Of a DNA stretch of 64,000 nucleotides, positions 17,670 through 28,621 are shown piece by piece. The first letter of the stretch is position 1. The number at the start of each line of letters is the position of its first letter. This DNA is from Aureibaculum algae. Lineage in GTDB: Bacteria; Bacteroidota; Bacteroidia; Flavobacteriales; Flavobacteriaceae. A program made the position numbers and the translations under genes. The notes beneath the pieces are model-generated. The model saw only the letters and a program-made list of their open reading frames with translations, ran no database searches and had not been told where the DNA came from. The DNA is taken from positions 3,424,501 to 3,488,500 of the forward strand of contig NZ_CP040749.1 in assembly GCF_006065315.1 (NCBI RefSeq). Reading direction: 5' to 3'.

Positions 17670-18290
17670 CTAATCTTTATTTTTATAAAGGTTTTTTAAT
17701 TCGTTAGTTGTATGCTTCCTCTGTCCTTTTTTAGATATCATATACATAAAGCAATCATAAGCTTCTCCATCATAATCTACCCATCCGCAAAGTACACTTT
17801 CGGCTTTTTCTTTTTCTAATAAGCTACTTGCATATGCATGCAAAAAATCAGCATTAAAAGCGTCAAAGATAAAAAAAGCATTCTCACTTTTTAACTGATG
17901 TTTAATACTTATTTCGCCAATAGTAATATTAGGGAGCGTATATACAAATACAGCGGGACTCGGATAATAACTTTCCTTGTCTTGAATACTCCCTTGATGT
18001 TTCCTATCTGTATCTAAGCTTGAAGCCCTGTTTGTCAACACAATAGCGACATTATCATCAGCGTCAATTTTAGTTGCATTTAACACATATTCAGCTCCCA
18101 AAAAGGCTAATTTACTTAAGTTATCCATTTTAAAAAATTTTGAATAACTTAAATTCAAATGTTTATACCCTTTTTTAGAAAAATCAGCAAATTCACTATT
18201 GGAATCCTCTCTAAATATGAGTTCTCCATTCACCGAAACTGTGTTATTCCTTATATGACAATAGTTTGATATGTAATTTTCTATTTTCAA
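17670..18290 (-). CDS. Short ketosynthase-like protein without catalytic residues
   Basis: A 206-residue protein resembling only the N-terminal part of a ketosynthase. SPAVFVYTLPNITIGEISIKH matches the strand and helix preceding the active site, but the expected TACSS turn reads IFDAFNADF, with no Cys, and the C-terminal half with both His residues is absent. It could be a structural partner of one of the flanking ketosynthases or an ACP-docking protein. Such short KS-like genes recur beside ACP genes in flexirubin-type loci. Gaps to neighbours are 0-1 bp. Confidence 0.65.
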   Translation of the reverse strand: MKIENYISNYCHIRNNTVSVNGELIFREDSNSEFADFSKKGYKHLNLSYSKFFKMDNLSKLAFLGAEYVLNATKIDADDNVAIVLTNRASSLDTDRKHQGSIQDKESYYPSPAVFVYTLPNITIGEISIKHQLKSENAFFIFDAFNADFLHAYASSLLEKEKAESVLCGWVDYDGEAYDCFMYMISKKGQRKHTTNELKNLYKNKD

Positions 18291-18291
18291 A

Positions 18292-19437
18292 TTAATGCAC
18301 TTTTTTAAAAATTACGGCTGTATTACATCCGCCAAAACCAGATGCTGTTTTCAAAAAAGTTTGCAATGGCTTTTTTGTATTTTCTTTTATTACATTAATA
18401 GATTGAGAAACGCCAAGTTCATCAAAACCATAAGAAGCATATAAGGTATTATTAAATACCGATTGCATTCCGACTATGGCTTCTAGCAAACCAGATGCTC
18501 CCAGCGTGTGGCCATAATATCCTTTTAAACTATTCACGGGCACATCACTTAATTCCATTCTATTAATAGCAATGGCCTCCATTTCATCATTATAATTGGT
18601 AGCCGTACCGTGTGCCGAAATATAATCTATGGTACTCGTTTCTATCATTGCTTCTTTCAGAGCAGATTGTATGCTTCTGTATAATCCTTCTCCAGTTCTT
18701 GATGGTCCAGAAATATGATTGGCATCATTACAAGAGCCATCGCCTAATATTTCTACTGCGTCTGGTGATAGGTTTTCCTTTTTGGAGGTTACCAAAACCG
18801 AAGCAGCAGCTTCTCCAATATTAATTCCTGTTCTATTTTTAGAAAAAGGCCTACAAGGAGCATCGCTTATTGCTTGAAACGATTGAAATCCTGATAAAAT
18901 AAATTCAGAAACAATATCTCCACTAGCAATAAGTACATTATCATACACATCAGACGCTATCATTCGTTTTGCCACTGAAACCGCTAAAATTCCAGATACA
19001 CAAGCGTTAGAGACTACTATTGCTTCGTTTTTAAATCCGAAAAATTGTTGAATTTGCTTCCCTAATTCAGCCAAATATGCTCGTTCTTTTGGGAATTTCG
19101 AATGGGAATCTAAGACATCTACATTTCCTTTCGTAGTTGAAATAATAAGTCCCGTTTTAGCTGTAATTTCTAAGTTAGACTGTTCTAAAACATCATTCAA
19201 TGATAAGAACATCATTTTTTCTAAACGCGTAAAATCACTACTACTCCCTAATTTTTGAAAAGCAGCATCTAATTGATCCCTTTTTATCAAAGAGGAATAA
19301 AAGGGCGTTTGTAACACCTTTTTGTCGTCTATTTTTTCAATACCAGAATTCCCTAATGAGATATTCTCAATATTCTGAGCCGTAGTAAAACCAAGACTTG
19401 AGATGATATTATTGTATGAAAGATAGGTTTGAGACAC
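18292..19437 (-). CDS. Beta-ketoacyl synthase (first gene of this half-cluster)
   Basis: A 381-residue ketosynthase with an intact triad: Cys146 in VVSNACVSGILA, His in SAHGTATNYND and His in KGYYGHTLGASG; the C-terminus has ASGFGGCNTA. It diverges from the other FabF-like proteins here and belongs to the pigment-cluster KS type. It begins a tightly spaced run of minus-strand genes and has a good promoter 25-55 bp upstream. The histidine kinase gene ends only 83 bp further upstream on the same strand. Confidence 0.85.
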   Translation of the reverse strand: MSQTYLSYNNIISSLGFTTAQNIENISLGNSGIEKIDDKKVLQTPFYSSLIKRDQLDAAFQKLGSSSDFTRLEKMMFLSLNDVLEQSNLEITAKTGLIISTTKGNVDVLDSHSKFPKERAYLAELGKQIQQFFGFKNEAIVVSNACVSGILAVSVAKRMIASDVYDNVLIASGDIVSEFILSGFQSFQAISDAPCRPFSKNRTGINIGEAAASVLVTSKKENLSPDAVEILGDGSCNDANHISGPSRTGEGLYRSIQSALKEAMIETSTIDYISAHGTATNYNDEMEAIAINRMELSDVPVNSLKGYYGHTLGASGLLEAIVGMQSVFNNTLYASYGFDELGVSQSINVIKENTKKPLQTFLKTASGFGGCNTAVIFKKVH

Positions 19438-19461
19438 GCTTTATCGCTAAATTATTCGTTG

Positions 19462-19493
19462 CAAAAGTAATTAAAAGTATTTTGTTGAAACAC
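19462..19493 (-). promoter_or_regulatory. Candidate promoter of the ketosynthase-to-C45 operon
   Basis: On the minus strand TACTTTTG (19469 to 19462) matches TAnnTTTG perfectly. The -33 region around TGTTTC is only a partial match to TTTG. Its position, just upstream of the first ketosynthase gene, fits a start site for the left half of the pigment cluster. Confidence 0.5.
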
Positions 19494-19520
19494 ACAGTTA
19501 AAATTGAATTCTAATTTATT

Positions 19521-20870
19521 TTAAAAAGTCAAGACAAAGGTGGTATTCTTATCTGGAACAGAATGCACCATAAGGCTACCACCATGCAGCTGCATAATTT
19601 GTTTAGAAAGGCTTAAACCGATTCCCGTTCCTGAATTTTTAGTTGTAAAAAATGGAACAAAGATTTCTTCTATAAGTTCTGGAGCTATACCAGATCCGTT
19701 GTCAGTAACGGTAATGTATTTTTTGTTTGCGTTGTTAATTCCTGCTGACATTTTAATAATGCCGTTTTCCTTATTCTTTAATGATTGTAAGGCATTTTTA
19801 GCTAAATTTATCATTACTTGTGTAATTTGCTTACTGTCAACAAACAGTTCTAAATTTTCTGGAGTAATGTCTAATTTTATTTCTACCTTATTATTGACAC
19901 CATCTTGCTGCATTAAAACCAATACCTTACTAAGTAATTTTTTCGCCTCAACAATTTCCTTATCAGGTTCTGGAACGCTCAATAAAGTTCTGTACGATTG
20001 AACAAAACTCATTAAATCGTTACCTTGTTCTTTGATAACTTCCAGTCCTTTTATTGTGTTTTCAATATGCTTTACCTCAAACGTATCTGCATTAACCATT
20101 TCATCGTCTTTTTTAAAATATCTTAAAATTGACTCTGAAATTGAGGTAATGGGCGTAATGGTATTCATTATTTCATGAGTTAGCACTCGTATCAATTTCA
20201 CCCAAGAATCAGTTTCCTTCTCGTCCAACTCCTTATTAATATCTTGAATTACAACTAACAAAAGCTCCTGTTTGTTAATATTTATTGAAGTCGATTTTAT
20301 GGCCAATTGGGTTTTCTCTCTTTCGTTTGTGAGCTGATATAATTTTTGATCAAACGGTTTTAAATCTTCAAATAAAGCGTACAATCCTTTATCTACTTGA
20401 GCCAATTGTTTTATATGATTCAGAGGTTTATAATTTAATAATTTTTCAACGGTAGGATTAGAAAAAATAATATGTCCTTTCTCATTAAAAGTTAAGATTC
20501 CAATATTCGAATGCTTTAAAATTTCTTGATAATATTGTTCTTGCTCTTGCTTTTTCAGATGCACGTCTTGTATCAAAGCATTAACTCTATTCAAACTCTG
20601 ATTTAAGCTCTGAAAAGACTCAATAAGATCTTTTTCTGGAAAATGTAATGTAAAATCTTCATTTTTAATGGCATCAAAAAAGTAGGCCAGTTTCCTATTG
20701 ATATTATTAATATAATAGACCAATTGCCATGCTTGAAAGTATAAGAATCCAAGCATAAAAAAACAAACTACATAAAACCCTTTTGTAAATAAGAAAGCGA
20801 GACCTAAAGCGGTAAGGGTTATAAAAGTTACCCTTAAAATAATGTGTATATAAAAGTTTCTACTCGCCAT
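19521..20870 (-). CDS. Membrane sensor histidine kinase of an NtrB/NtrC-type pair
   Basis: A 449-residue kinase: two adjacent TM segments (residues ~8-52), a short linker, a PAS-like domain (~110-205; GILTFNEKGHIIFSNPTVEKLL), an H-box LTHEIMNTITPI, an N-box NLAKNALQSL and G-boxes (VTDNGSGIAPE, GTGIGLSLSKQIM). The very short extracytoplasmic part suggests sensing within the membrane or cytoplasm. It overlaps the stop of the regulator gene by one base, so the two are translated together. The likely target is the divergent efflux operon. Confidence 0.9.
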   Translation of the reverse strand: MASRNFYIHIILRVTFITLTALGLAFLFTKGFYVVCFFMLGFLYFQAWQLVYYINNINRKLAYFFDAIKNEDFTLHFPEKDLIESFQSLNQSLNRVNALIQDVHLKKQEQEQYYQEILKHSNIGILTFNEKGHIIFSNPTVEKLLNYKPLNHIKQLAQVDKGLYALFEDLKPFDQKLYQLTNEREKTQLAIKSTSININKQELLLVVIQDINKELDEKETDSWVKLIRVLTHEIMNTITPITSISESILRYFKKDDEMVNADTFEVKHIENTIKGLEVIKEQGNDLMSFVQSYRTLLSVPEPDKEIVEAKKLLSKVLVLMQQDGVNNKVEIKLDITPENLELFVDSKQITQVMINLAKNALQSLKNKENGIIKMSAGINNANKKYITVTDNGSGIAPELIEEIFVPFFTTKNSGTGIGLSLSKQIMQLHGGSLMVHSVPDKNTTFVLTF

Positions 20871-22234
20871 TAGTTGTCCATTTTCTTAATCTTGTTGTAC
20901 AAGGTTTGCCTAGAAACCCCCAATTGATTTGCGGCGGCACTATAATTACCATCATGCTTATTCAAAGCATTCGTAATCATCACTTTTTCCATTTCTTCTA
21001 GAGTAGCTGTAGTCGTTTCGTTAGATGGTAACGTTTTATTAGACCAAGAAAAATCTGTTGGCTTTAAAACATTACCATCACATAAAATAACAGCTCTTTC
21101 CATGGCATGTCGTAATTCGCGAACATTACCAGGCCAACCATAGTCTTTAAATTTATCTTGGACCATGGCATTTAATCTCAATCCTTGCTTTCCATATTTA
21201 GCCGCAAATTTATTTAAATAAAAATCAGCCAATAACAACACATCATCATCGCGTTCTCGCAATGGAGGTACTTCCACATGGATTGTATTAATTCTGTACA
21301 ACAAATCTTCACGAAATATGCCATCTTTTACCATTTGTTCCAAATTGCAATTGGTAGCACAAACTAAGCGAATATCAACTGAGATTGGTTTATTAGATCC
21401 TACACGTACAATTATTCTATTTTGAATGGCCGATAATAATTTAGCCTGTGTTTGTAGCGATAGATTTCCTATCTCATCTAAAAATAATGTTCCACCATTT
21501 GCAGCTTCAAATTTACCTATCCTATCCTCTTTAGCATCAGTAAATGACCCCTTGGCATGCCCAAATAATTCACTTTCAAATAAAGTTTCAGATATTGACC
21601 CCATGTCTACATTAATAAAAACTTCATTTTTTCGAGGCGACATTCGGTGTAATTCTCTAGCTATTAACTCTTTTCCTGTACCGTTCTCACCAGTTATCAA
21701 TACATTAATATCTGTTGTAGCTACTTTTCGAGTAAGATTTAAGACAGACGTAAGGGCCTTTGAATTACCAATAATATAATTTTTATCTTGATTGATAAGT
21801 TGTTTTAAATTGCTCTCTTTTTCTTTTAATTGATGGACTTCTTTTTGCGATTTACGTAATAGAAAAGCCGATTTTACAGTGGCTAATAATTTATCATTAT
21901 TCCATGGTTTTAACACAAAATCAGCCGCACCTTCTTTCAAAGCTTTTACGGCTAAATCTATCGCTCCATAGGCTGTCATCATAATTACTGAAACCGCAGG
22001 TGATTTCTTTTTAATTTCTTTTAGCCAGTACAAACCTTCATTACCAGAATTAATACCGGCAGAAAAATTCATATCTAATAAAACAATATCAAAGTCCGTC
22101 AGATTCTTAAGCGATGAAATCTGATTCGGGTTTGAAAGTATTTCAATACTTTTATATTCAAATTGCAACAATATTTCTAAAGCACTTAGCACGCTTTTAT
22201 TATCATCTATTATTAAAATTTTTCCATCAGTCAT
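20870..22234 (-). CDS. Sigma-54-dependent NtrC-family response regulator
   Basis: From the ATG at 22234 the protein is 454 residues: receiver (ILIIDDNKSVL, phospho-acceptor in IVLLDMNF), AAA+ domain with Walker A GENGTGKELIA, Walker B GGTLFLDEIG, and a sigma-54-contact loop written GSFTDA instead of GAFTGA, then a Fis-type HTH (GNYSAAANQLGVSRQTLYNK). The upstream in-frame TTG at 22270 is less likely. It should activate sigma-54 promoters; the matching sites lie in the divergent intergenic region and again at 36.9 kb. Confidence 0.92.
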   Translation of the reverse strand: MTDGKILIIDDNKSVLSALEILLQFEYKSIEILSNPNQISSLKNLTDFDIVLLDMNFSAGINSGNEGLYWLKEIKKKSPAVSVIMMTAYGAIDLAVKALKEGAADFVLKPWNNDKLLATVKSAFLLRKSQKEVHQLKEKESNLKQLINQDKNYIIGNSKALTSVLNLTRKVATTDINVLITGENGTGKELIARELHRMSPRKNEVFINVDMGSISETLFESELFGHAKGSFTDAKEDRIGKFEAANGGTLFLDEIGNLSLQTQAKLLSAIQNRIIVRVGSNKPISVDIRLVCATNCNLEQMVKDGIFREDLLYRINTIHVEVPPLRERDDDVLLLADFYLNKFAAKYGKQGLRLNAMVQDKFKDYGWPGNVRELRHAMERAVILCDGNVLKPTDFSWSNKTLPSNETTTATLEEMEKVMITNALNKHDGNYSAAANQLGVSRQTLYNKIKKMDN

Positions 22235-22290
22235 CTTTACTAGTTTAATATTTTTTAAATGTACAAACAAAGATTTAAGTTTTTAAATAA

Positions 22291-22330
22291 GTGTAAAAAT
22301 ATTTTACACTTATTGTCAAAATATTTTACA
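22291..22330 (+). promoter_or_regulatory. Paired 17-bp palindromes (upstream activating sites, copy 1)
   Basis: TGTAAAAATATTTTACA (22292-22308; the palindrome extends to GTGT/ACAC at 22291-22309) and TGTCAAAATATTTTACA (22314-22330) have centres 22 bp apart, two helical turns. The second centre is 71 bp upstream of the sigma-54-like element. The same arrangement recurs at 36914-36952. They are the likely binding sites of the adjacent NtrC-type regulator and also lie just upstream of the regulator gene, so autoregulation is possible. Confidence 0.75.
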
Positions 22331-22392
22331 AATAAAATATAGTATAAATCACAAAAAATCATAACAAACTGATTTACATACAAATAAAAACA

Positions 22393-22408
22393 TGGCACAA
22401 CATTAGTA
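22393..22408 (+). promoter_or_regulatory. Sigma-54-like promoter of the TolC operon
   Basis: TGGCACAACATTAGTA keeps the -24 element TGGCAC intact; the -12 element reads TTAGTA against TTTGCA, so GT replaces GC. The spacing from GG to the -12 G is correct. The start codon of the TolC gene lies 58 bp downstream. Confidence 0.6.
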
Positions 22409-22465
22409 TACCTTTTGGCATAACATAAATAAAAATAGTTTTCTAAACTTGAATATTAATTAAAC

Positions 22466-23824
22466 ATGACCCTTAAAAATCATATATTTTTTTTACTTTT
22501 CGTTTTAATAGCCAACACTATTAGTGCACAAAAAACTTGGACATTAGATGAATGCGTAGCCTATGCCGTTGAGCACAACTTAGCATTGAATAATATTAAA
22601 TACAACAGTGATTCTAACAAAGAAACTTATAAGCAGTCTATTCGTAATTTACTACCTAATTTAATTGGGTCATCAGATTACAACATACGTTATGGACGCT
22701 CGGTTAATGGTTTTACCAATGACATTATTAATACCGACTTTTTCTCTAATAATTATTCTTTAAGCTCTTCCGTAGATATATTTCAAGGGTTTCAAAAACT
22801 AAATTCCATAAAAGCTTCTAAATTTCTCTACAAGGCTGCAAAGGAAGATGTATTACAAGAAAAATATTTATTGGCTTTTAGGGTAATGTCTGCCTTTTAT
22901 GACATTCGCTTTTATGAAGGATTATTACTTATTTCTGAAGATCAGGTAAAAGTCTCTGAAACCAATTACAATTTAGTAAAGCGTAAGGTAGAATTAGGTT
23001 TAAAGGCTGGAGCTGATTTATACGAAGCAGAATCTGTATTATTAACAGATCAATTGGCGGCAACACAAAGTAAAAATAGTTTAGAGACTGCCCAATTAAA
23101 ACTGATTCAAGAAATGAATTTAGAAGGTCAAACATCTATCACTATCAATACAGCATTGGACGAAATAACAGCAACAGAAAGCAATTCTCCAGTTACAGAC
23201 TTAGATACTATTTATAACACAGCAACTAGTTTTATTCCTTTCATTAAGGCTGAAAAATTAAGAACAGAGGCTGCTAAAAAAGAAGTTGCTATTGCACGAG
23301 GTAACTTATACCCTTCCATATCTTTATTTGCAGGATATGGAACCGGCTATTACGAAACTAATGTTGATGATACCGACCATATTATTCCATTCAATACCCA
23401 ATTTAAAGATAATGCTTCGAGGTATGTTGGGATCTCTGTAACTGTTCCTATTTTTAACCGTTGGTCTGGTCGTTCAAATATAAAACAACAAAAAATTGAA
23501 CTTCAACGTGCCCATAATAATTTAGATATACAAAAACAAGAATTGTATAAACTGATTCAACAACTAGTACAAGATCAAAAATCATTTACTGTAGAGTCTG
23601 AGCAAAGTACTAAAAAAATGAAAGCCCAAGAGTTGACATTTGCCATTGCACAAAAGAAATATGAAAAGGGAATGATAAATGCCATAGAATTGTATCAAGC
23701 AAAAAACTTATATACGACTTCTCAAAATGAAAATTTACAAGTAAAATTACAATTGAAAGTCACTGAAAAAACGCTTGATTTCTATAAAGGATTACCAGTA
23801 TTTGATAGTATTGATAAAAATTAA
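22466..23824 (+). CDS. TolC-family outer-membrane efflux protein
   Basis: A 452-residue protein with a signal peptide (FFLLFVLIANTISAQ) and the TolC start TWTLDECVAYAVEHNLALNN. Two related halves are rich in coiled-coil heptads (for example the KYEKGMINAIELYQAKNLY helix near the C-terminus) separated by beta segments. It would form the trimeric outer-membrane duct for the adaptor and ABC permeases encoded next. First gene of the operon behind the sigma-54-like promoter. Confidence 0.93.
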   Translation: MTLKNHIFFLLFVLIANTISAQKTWTLDECVAYAVEHNLALNNIKYNSDSNKETYKQSIRNLLPNLIGSSDYNIRYGRSVNGFTNDIINTDFFSNNYSLSSSVDIFQGFQKLNSIKASKFLYKAAKEDVLQEKYLLAFRVMSAFYDIRFYEGLLLISEDQVKVSETNYNLVKRKVELGLKAGADLYEAESVLLTDQLAATQSKNSLETAQLKLIQEMNLEGQTSITINTALDEITATESNSPVTDLDTIYNTATSFIPFIKAEKLRTEAAKKEVAIARGNLYPSISLFAGYGTGYYETNVDDTDHIIPFNTQFKDNASRYVGISVTVPIFNRWSGRSNIKQQKIELQRAHNNLDIQKQELYKLIQQLVQDQKSFTVESEQSTKKMKAQELTFAIAQKKYEKGMINAIELYQAKNLYTTSQNENLQVKLQLKVTEKTLDFYKGLPVFDSIDKN

Positions 23825-24047
23825 AAAAGTTAGGAGTTCATAATTAAAAAAGGCATGAGGTACGAAGAAAAAAAGTTTGAAGACTTAAGTAAAAAAAATA
23901 ACGAGTAACGATTGATGATTAACGATTTTTGAATTAAAAAATATAATTGTGAACGATTGGACCTTAAGATGTCCACGTATTGAAATAAAGATTAAAGCCA
24001 AAAGAAACAAGACTAAAAATTAGAGAAATAACGATTAAACAATAATA
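23825..24047. other. Gap between TolC and adaptor genes
   Basis: A 223-bp A-rich gap with an imperfect short repeat (TAACGATTGATGATTAACGATTT around 23905-23927, spelled as two ACGATT units). No gene, terminator or convincing promoter seen. Confidence 0.3.
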
Positions 24048-25331
<1,284 letters not shown>

Positions 25332-25346
25332 AATAAAATATATAAA

Positions 25347-26042
25347 ATGATAAAAATCCAAAATTTAAAAAAGAGTTTCAGAACCGAAGAAGTTGAAACA
25401 TTAGCATTAAATGATGTCAATTTGAACGTAGCTTCTGGAGAATTTGTGGCCATTATGGGACCATCTGGTTGTGGTAAATCTACCTTATTAAACATCATTG
25501 GTATGCTCGACAACCCTACAGAAGGTAGCTATCAATTCGGCGACCATGAAGTTGGAGGCTTAAAAGAGCGTCAAAGAACTGAATTACGTAAAGGTAATTT
25601 AGGATTCGTTTTTCAAAGTTTCAACCTAATTGATGAACTTACGGTTTATGAAAATGTAGAGTTGCCTTTAATTTATTTAAAAATGAATAAAAGTGAACGC
25701 AAGCAAAAAGTAATGGCTGTGCTAGAACGCATGAAAATTGCTCATCGTGAAAAGCATTTCCCTCAACAATTGTCGGGTGGACAGCAACAACGTGTGGCCA
25801 TTTCAAGAGCCGTAGTTACCAACCCTAAATTGATTCTTGCCGATGAACCTACAGGTAATTTAGATTCTAAAAACGGGATTGAAGTAATGAATTTACTAAC
25901 GGAATTAAACCAAGAAGGAACTACAATTGTAATGGTAACTCACTCTGACAGAGATTCTCATTATGCACACCGAATTGTAAATCTTTTTGACGGTCAAATT
26001 GTAACAGAAAGTCAGAATAGAGCTATGGAAGCAAGAGTGTAA
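25347..26042 (+). CDS. ABC transporter ATPase 1 (MacB/LolD type)
   Basis: A 231-residue ATPase with Walker A GPSGCGKST, Q-loop VFQSFNLI, signature LSGGQQQRVAISRA, Walker B LILADEPTGNLDS and H-loop VTHSD. All catalytic residues are standard. It precedes permease 1 by 50 bp and belongs to operon 1 with TolC and the adaptor. The family powers extrusion by mechanotransmission rather than translocation through the membrane. Confidence 0.95.
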   Translation: MIKIQNLKKSFRTEEVETLALNDVNLNVASGEFVAIMGPSGCGKSTLLNIIGMLDNPTEGSYQFGDHEVGGLKERQRTELRKGNLGFVFQSFNLIDELTVYENVELPLIYLKMNKSERKQKVMAVLERMKIAHREKHFPQQLSGGQQQRVAISRAVVTNPKLILADEPTGNLDSKNGIEVMNLLTELNQEGTTIVMVTHSDRDSHYAHRIVNLFDGQIVTESQNRAMEARV

Positions 26043-26092
26043 AGATTTCTAATAAATTTTAAACAATTTCATCAATACAAAAATGAACAATC

Positions 26093-28525
26093 ATGTATAA
26101 AAATTATCTAAAAATAGCTTGGCGAAATTTAAAGAAACAACCTTTCTTTACCTTCCTAAATGTCTTTGGTTTGGCTATTGGGATGACAGGTGCGATTCTT
26201 ATTTCACTTTTTGTACATGACGAACTGAGTTTCGATAAAATGTTTGCAGATTCCGACAGAATCTATCGTATAGATACAGATATAAAATTTGGCGGGGCCG
26301 AAATGGAGTCCGCACAAGTTGCGGCACCAATGGCCAACGCATTGCAAAATGACTTTGCACAGGTTAAAAACACGGTTAGATTCAGAACTAAAGGAAGTAT
26401 GTTGCTTCGAAAAAGTGAAACTAATGACAATTCAAAAGAGCTTCAAACCACATTTGTCGATTCCACTTTCTTTGATATGTTTGGTATTCAACTACTTTCG
26501 GGTGACAGAAAGACTGCCTTGACTCAGCCTAATACATTAGTTTTAACAAAAACTGCTGCTGAAAAACATTTTGGTATAAAAAATGCTATTGGCCAAAACC
26601 TCCTGTTGAATAATACCGACACCTATACCATAACTGGAGTCATAGATGATTTACCGACGAATTCTTTTTTGAAAGATTATTCTGTTTTTATGGCAATGGC
26701 AGGTCATGTTGCCTCAAGAGAGAATAATTGGGGCGGTAACAACTTTTATACCTTTATAAAACTAATACCGAGTGCAAATGCCGACGATATAAAAGTACCT
26801 TTAGCTAGCATGCTCGAAAAATATATGCTGCCATGGGCACAAAAATATTTTCCAGGCATGACTGGAGAATCGTTTGCCGCAGCGGGCAATTCAATCAAAT
26901 ACCATACTATGCCATTAACGGATATTCATCTATATTCTGCACGTGAATCTGAGATGAGTGCCAATAGTAGTATGCAAAACGTATATATCCTATCATTTAT
27001 AGGCTTAATCCTTATTATTTTAGCGTGTGTAAACTTTATGAACCTTTCCACTGCTCATTCCTTAAAAAGAGCTAAAGAGGTAGGTGTAAGAAAAACGTTG
27101 GGGTCTAATAAAACAGAACTGATTCAACAATTTTTAATTGAATCTGGACTAATTGCTCTAATATCGTTATTATTGGCAGTTATTCTATCTATTGCAGTAC
27201 TCCCTCTTTTTAATGAACTTTCAGGCAGAGCAATTTCATTGCCATTTACAAATCCGATTTTTTGGCTAATACTGTTCGTTGCAACTATTATTCTAGGACT
27301 ATTTTCAGGAAGCTACCCTGCCTTTTTTATGTCTCGATTGATGCCCGTAAAAACCCTTAAAGGAGGGAGCCATACCAACGTGGGAGGAGGTAATATTCGG
27401 AACGCTTTGGTTGTATTCCAATTTGCCATTTCCGTATTTCTAATTGTAAGTACCTTGGTCGTATTTCAACAACTTAAATTTATACAAAGTAAAGACCTTG
27501 GTTTTACCAAAGATCAAGTTTTATTGATCAATGACACGTATGCAGCAGGTAAACAGGTAAAAGCTTTTAAAGAAGAAGTGGGTCGATTAGGCCAAGTACA
27601 AAGTTCTACTTTTAGTAGTTTTTTACCAGTACCTTCATCTCGTTCCAGTAGTTCGTTTTTTGAAGAAGGAGCCATCGAGCAAGATAAAGCCATTCAAATG
27701 GGCACCTGGTATGTAGATGAGGATTATATACCTACCTTAGGTATGAAGCTTATTTCCGGTCGTAATTTTGACAAAAAGCACCTTACGGATTCAACCGCTG
27801 TTATTATTAATGAATCTACTTTAAAAAGATTAGGAGTAACCCCAGAAGAAGCACTAGGAATGCGAATATCAGAAGAAATTGAAATTGAAAAATCCAAATT
27901 CTTTACTGTAATAGGTGTCGTTAAAAATTTTCATTTTGAATCTTTAAGAGAAAATATTAATGCTCTTAGCCTTTTTCTAGACAAATCAACAGGAACTTTA
28001 GCCATAAAATTAAAAGCTGGAGATTTTAAACAAACCATTTCAAGCATTGAAAGTATCTGGACTAAATTAGCACCAGGTCAACCTTTTAGTTATCGTTTTA
28101 TGGATGATGCTTTCAACACTAGCTATGATGCTGAACAACGATTAGGTAAAATTTTTATGGTATTTACTATATTATCCATCTTTATTGCCTGTCTTGGTCT
28201 ATTTGGTCTTGCTGCATTTAATGCTCAAAAACGTACAAAAGAAATTGGTATTCGAAAAGTCTTAGGAGCTAGTATCAGTCAGATAACCTATCGCCTTACT
28301 ACTGACTTTCTAAAAATGGTAGGCCTTGGTATATTAATTTCACTTCCATTGGGCTGGTATGCTATGAATAAATGGTTAGAAGACTTCTCGTATAGAATAG
28401 AAATTAGTTGGTGGATATTGGCATTGGCTGCCTTTTTGGCGATAGCAGTAGCCATACTAACGGTATGTTATCAAAGTATAAAGGCGGCAATTGTAAATCC
28501 CGTAAAAAGTTTAAAAACGGAATAG
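26093..28525 (+). CDS. FtsX/MacB-type ABC permease 1
   Basis: An 810-residue permease made of two FtsX halves: N-terminal WRNLKKQPFFTFLNVFGLAIGM with TM1, a periplasmic domain (~45-285), three TMs, then a second periplasmic domain and three or four TMs. The cytoplasmic coupling motifs are RAKEVGVRKTLGS (~330) and RTKEIGIRKVLGAS (~715), and the C-terminus is NPVKSLKTE. Directly follows ATPase 1, so it is the most likely partner of that ATPase. Substrate unknown; MacB-like families export peptides, lipids or antimicrobials. Confidence 0.92.
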   Translation: MYKNYLKIAWRNLKKQPFFTFLNVFGLAIGMTGAILISLFVHDELSFDKMFADSDRIYRIDTDIKFGGAEMESAQVAAPMANALQNDFAQVKNTVRFRTKGSMLLRKSETNDNSKELQTTFVDSTFFDMFGIQLLSGDRKTALTQPNTLVLTKTAAEKHFGIKNAIGQNLLLNNTDTYTITGVIDDLPTNSFLKDYSVFMAMAGHVASRENNWGGNNFYTFIKLIPSANADDIKVPLASMLEKYMLPWAQKYFPGMTGESFAAAGNSIKYHTMPLTDIHLYSARESEMSANSSMQNVYILSFIGLILIILACVNFMNLSTAHSLKRAKEVGVRKTLGSNKTELIQQFLIESGLIALISLLLAVILSIAVLPLFNELSGRAISLPFTNPIFWLILFVATIILGLFSGSYPAFFMSRLMPVKTLKGGSHTNVGGGNIRNALVVFQFAISVFLIVSTLVVFQQLKFIQSKDLGFTKDQVLLINDTYAAGKQVKAFKEEVGRLGQVQSSTFSSFLPVPSSRSSSSFFEEGAIEQDKAIQMGTWYVDEDYIPTLGMKLISGRNFDKKHLTDSTAVIINESTLKRLGVTPEEALGMRISEEIEIEKSKFFTVIGVVKNFHFESLRENINALSLFLDKSTGTLAIKLKAGDFKQTISSIESIWTKLAPGQPFSYRFMDDAFNTSYDAEQRLGKIFMVFTILSIFIACLGLFGLAAFNAQKRTKEIGIRKVLGASISQITYRLTTDFLKMVGLGILISLPLGWYAMNKWLEDFSYRIEISWWILALAAFLAIAVAILTVCYQSIKAAIVNPVKSLKTE

Positions 28526-28621
28526 GTTGAGTGTATAAAAAAAGTCTACTAGACATTTTTAGTGAAGGAGCCCACTAGCGTAGGGCAGTTTAAAAAACAA
28601 TTTAAAAACATACATAAAATT

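Noticed and set aside
22410..22430. A second TGGCA-like box (TTGGCATAACATAA) just after the first sigma-54-like element
   Set aside because: No matching -12 position and no counterpart in the 37-kb copy.
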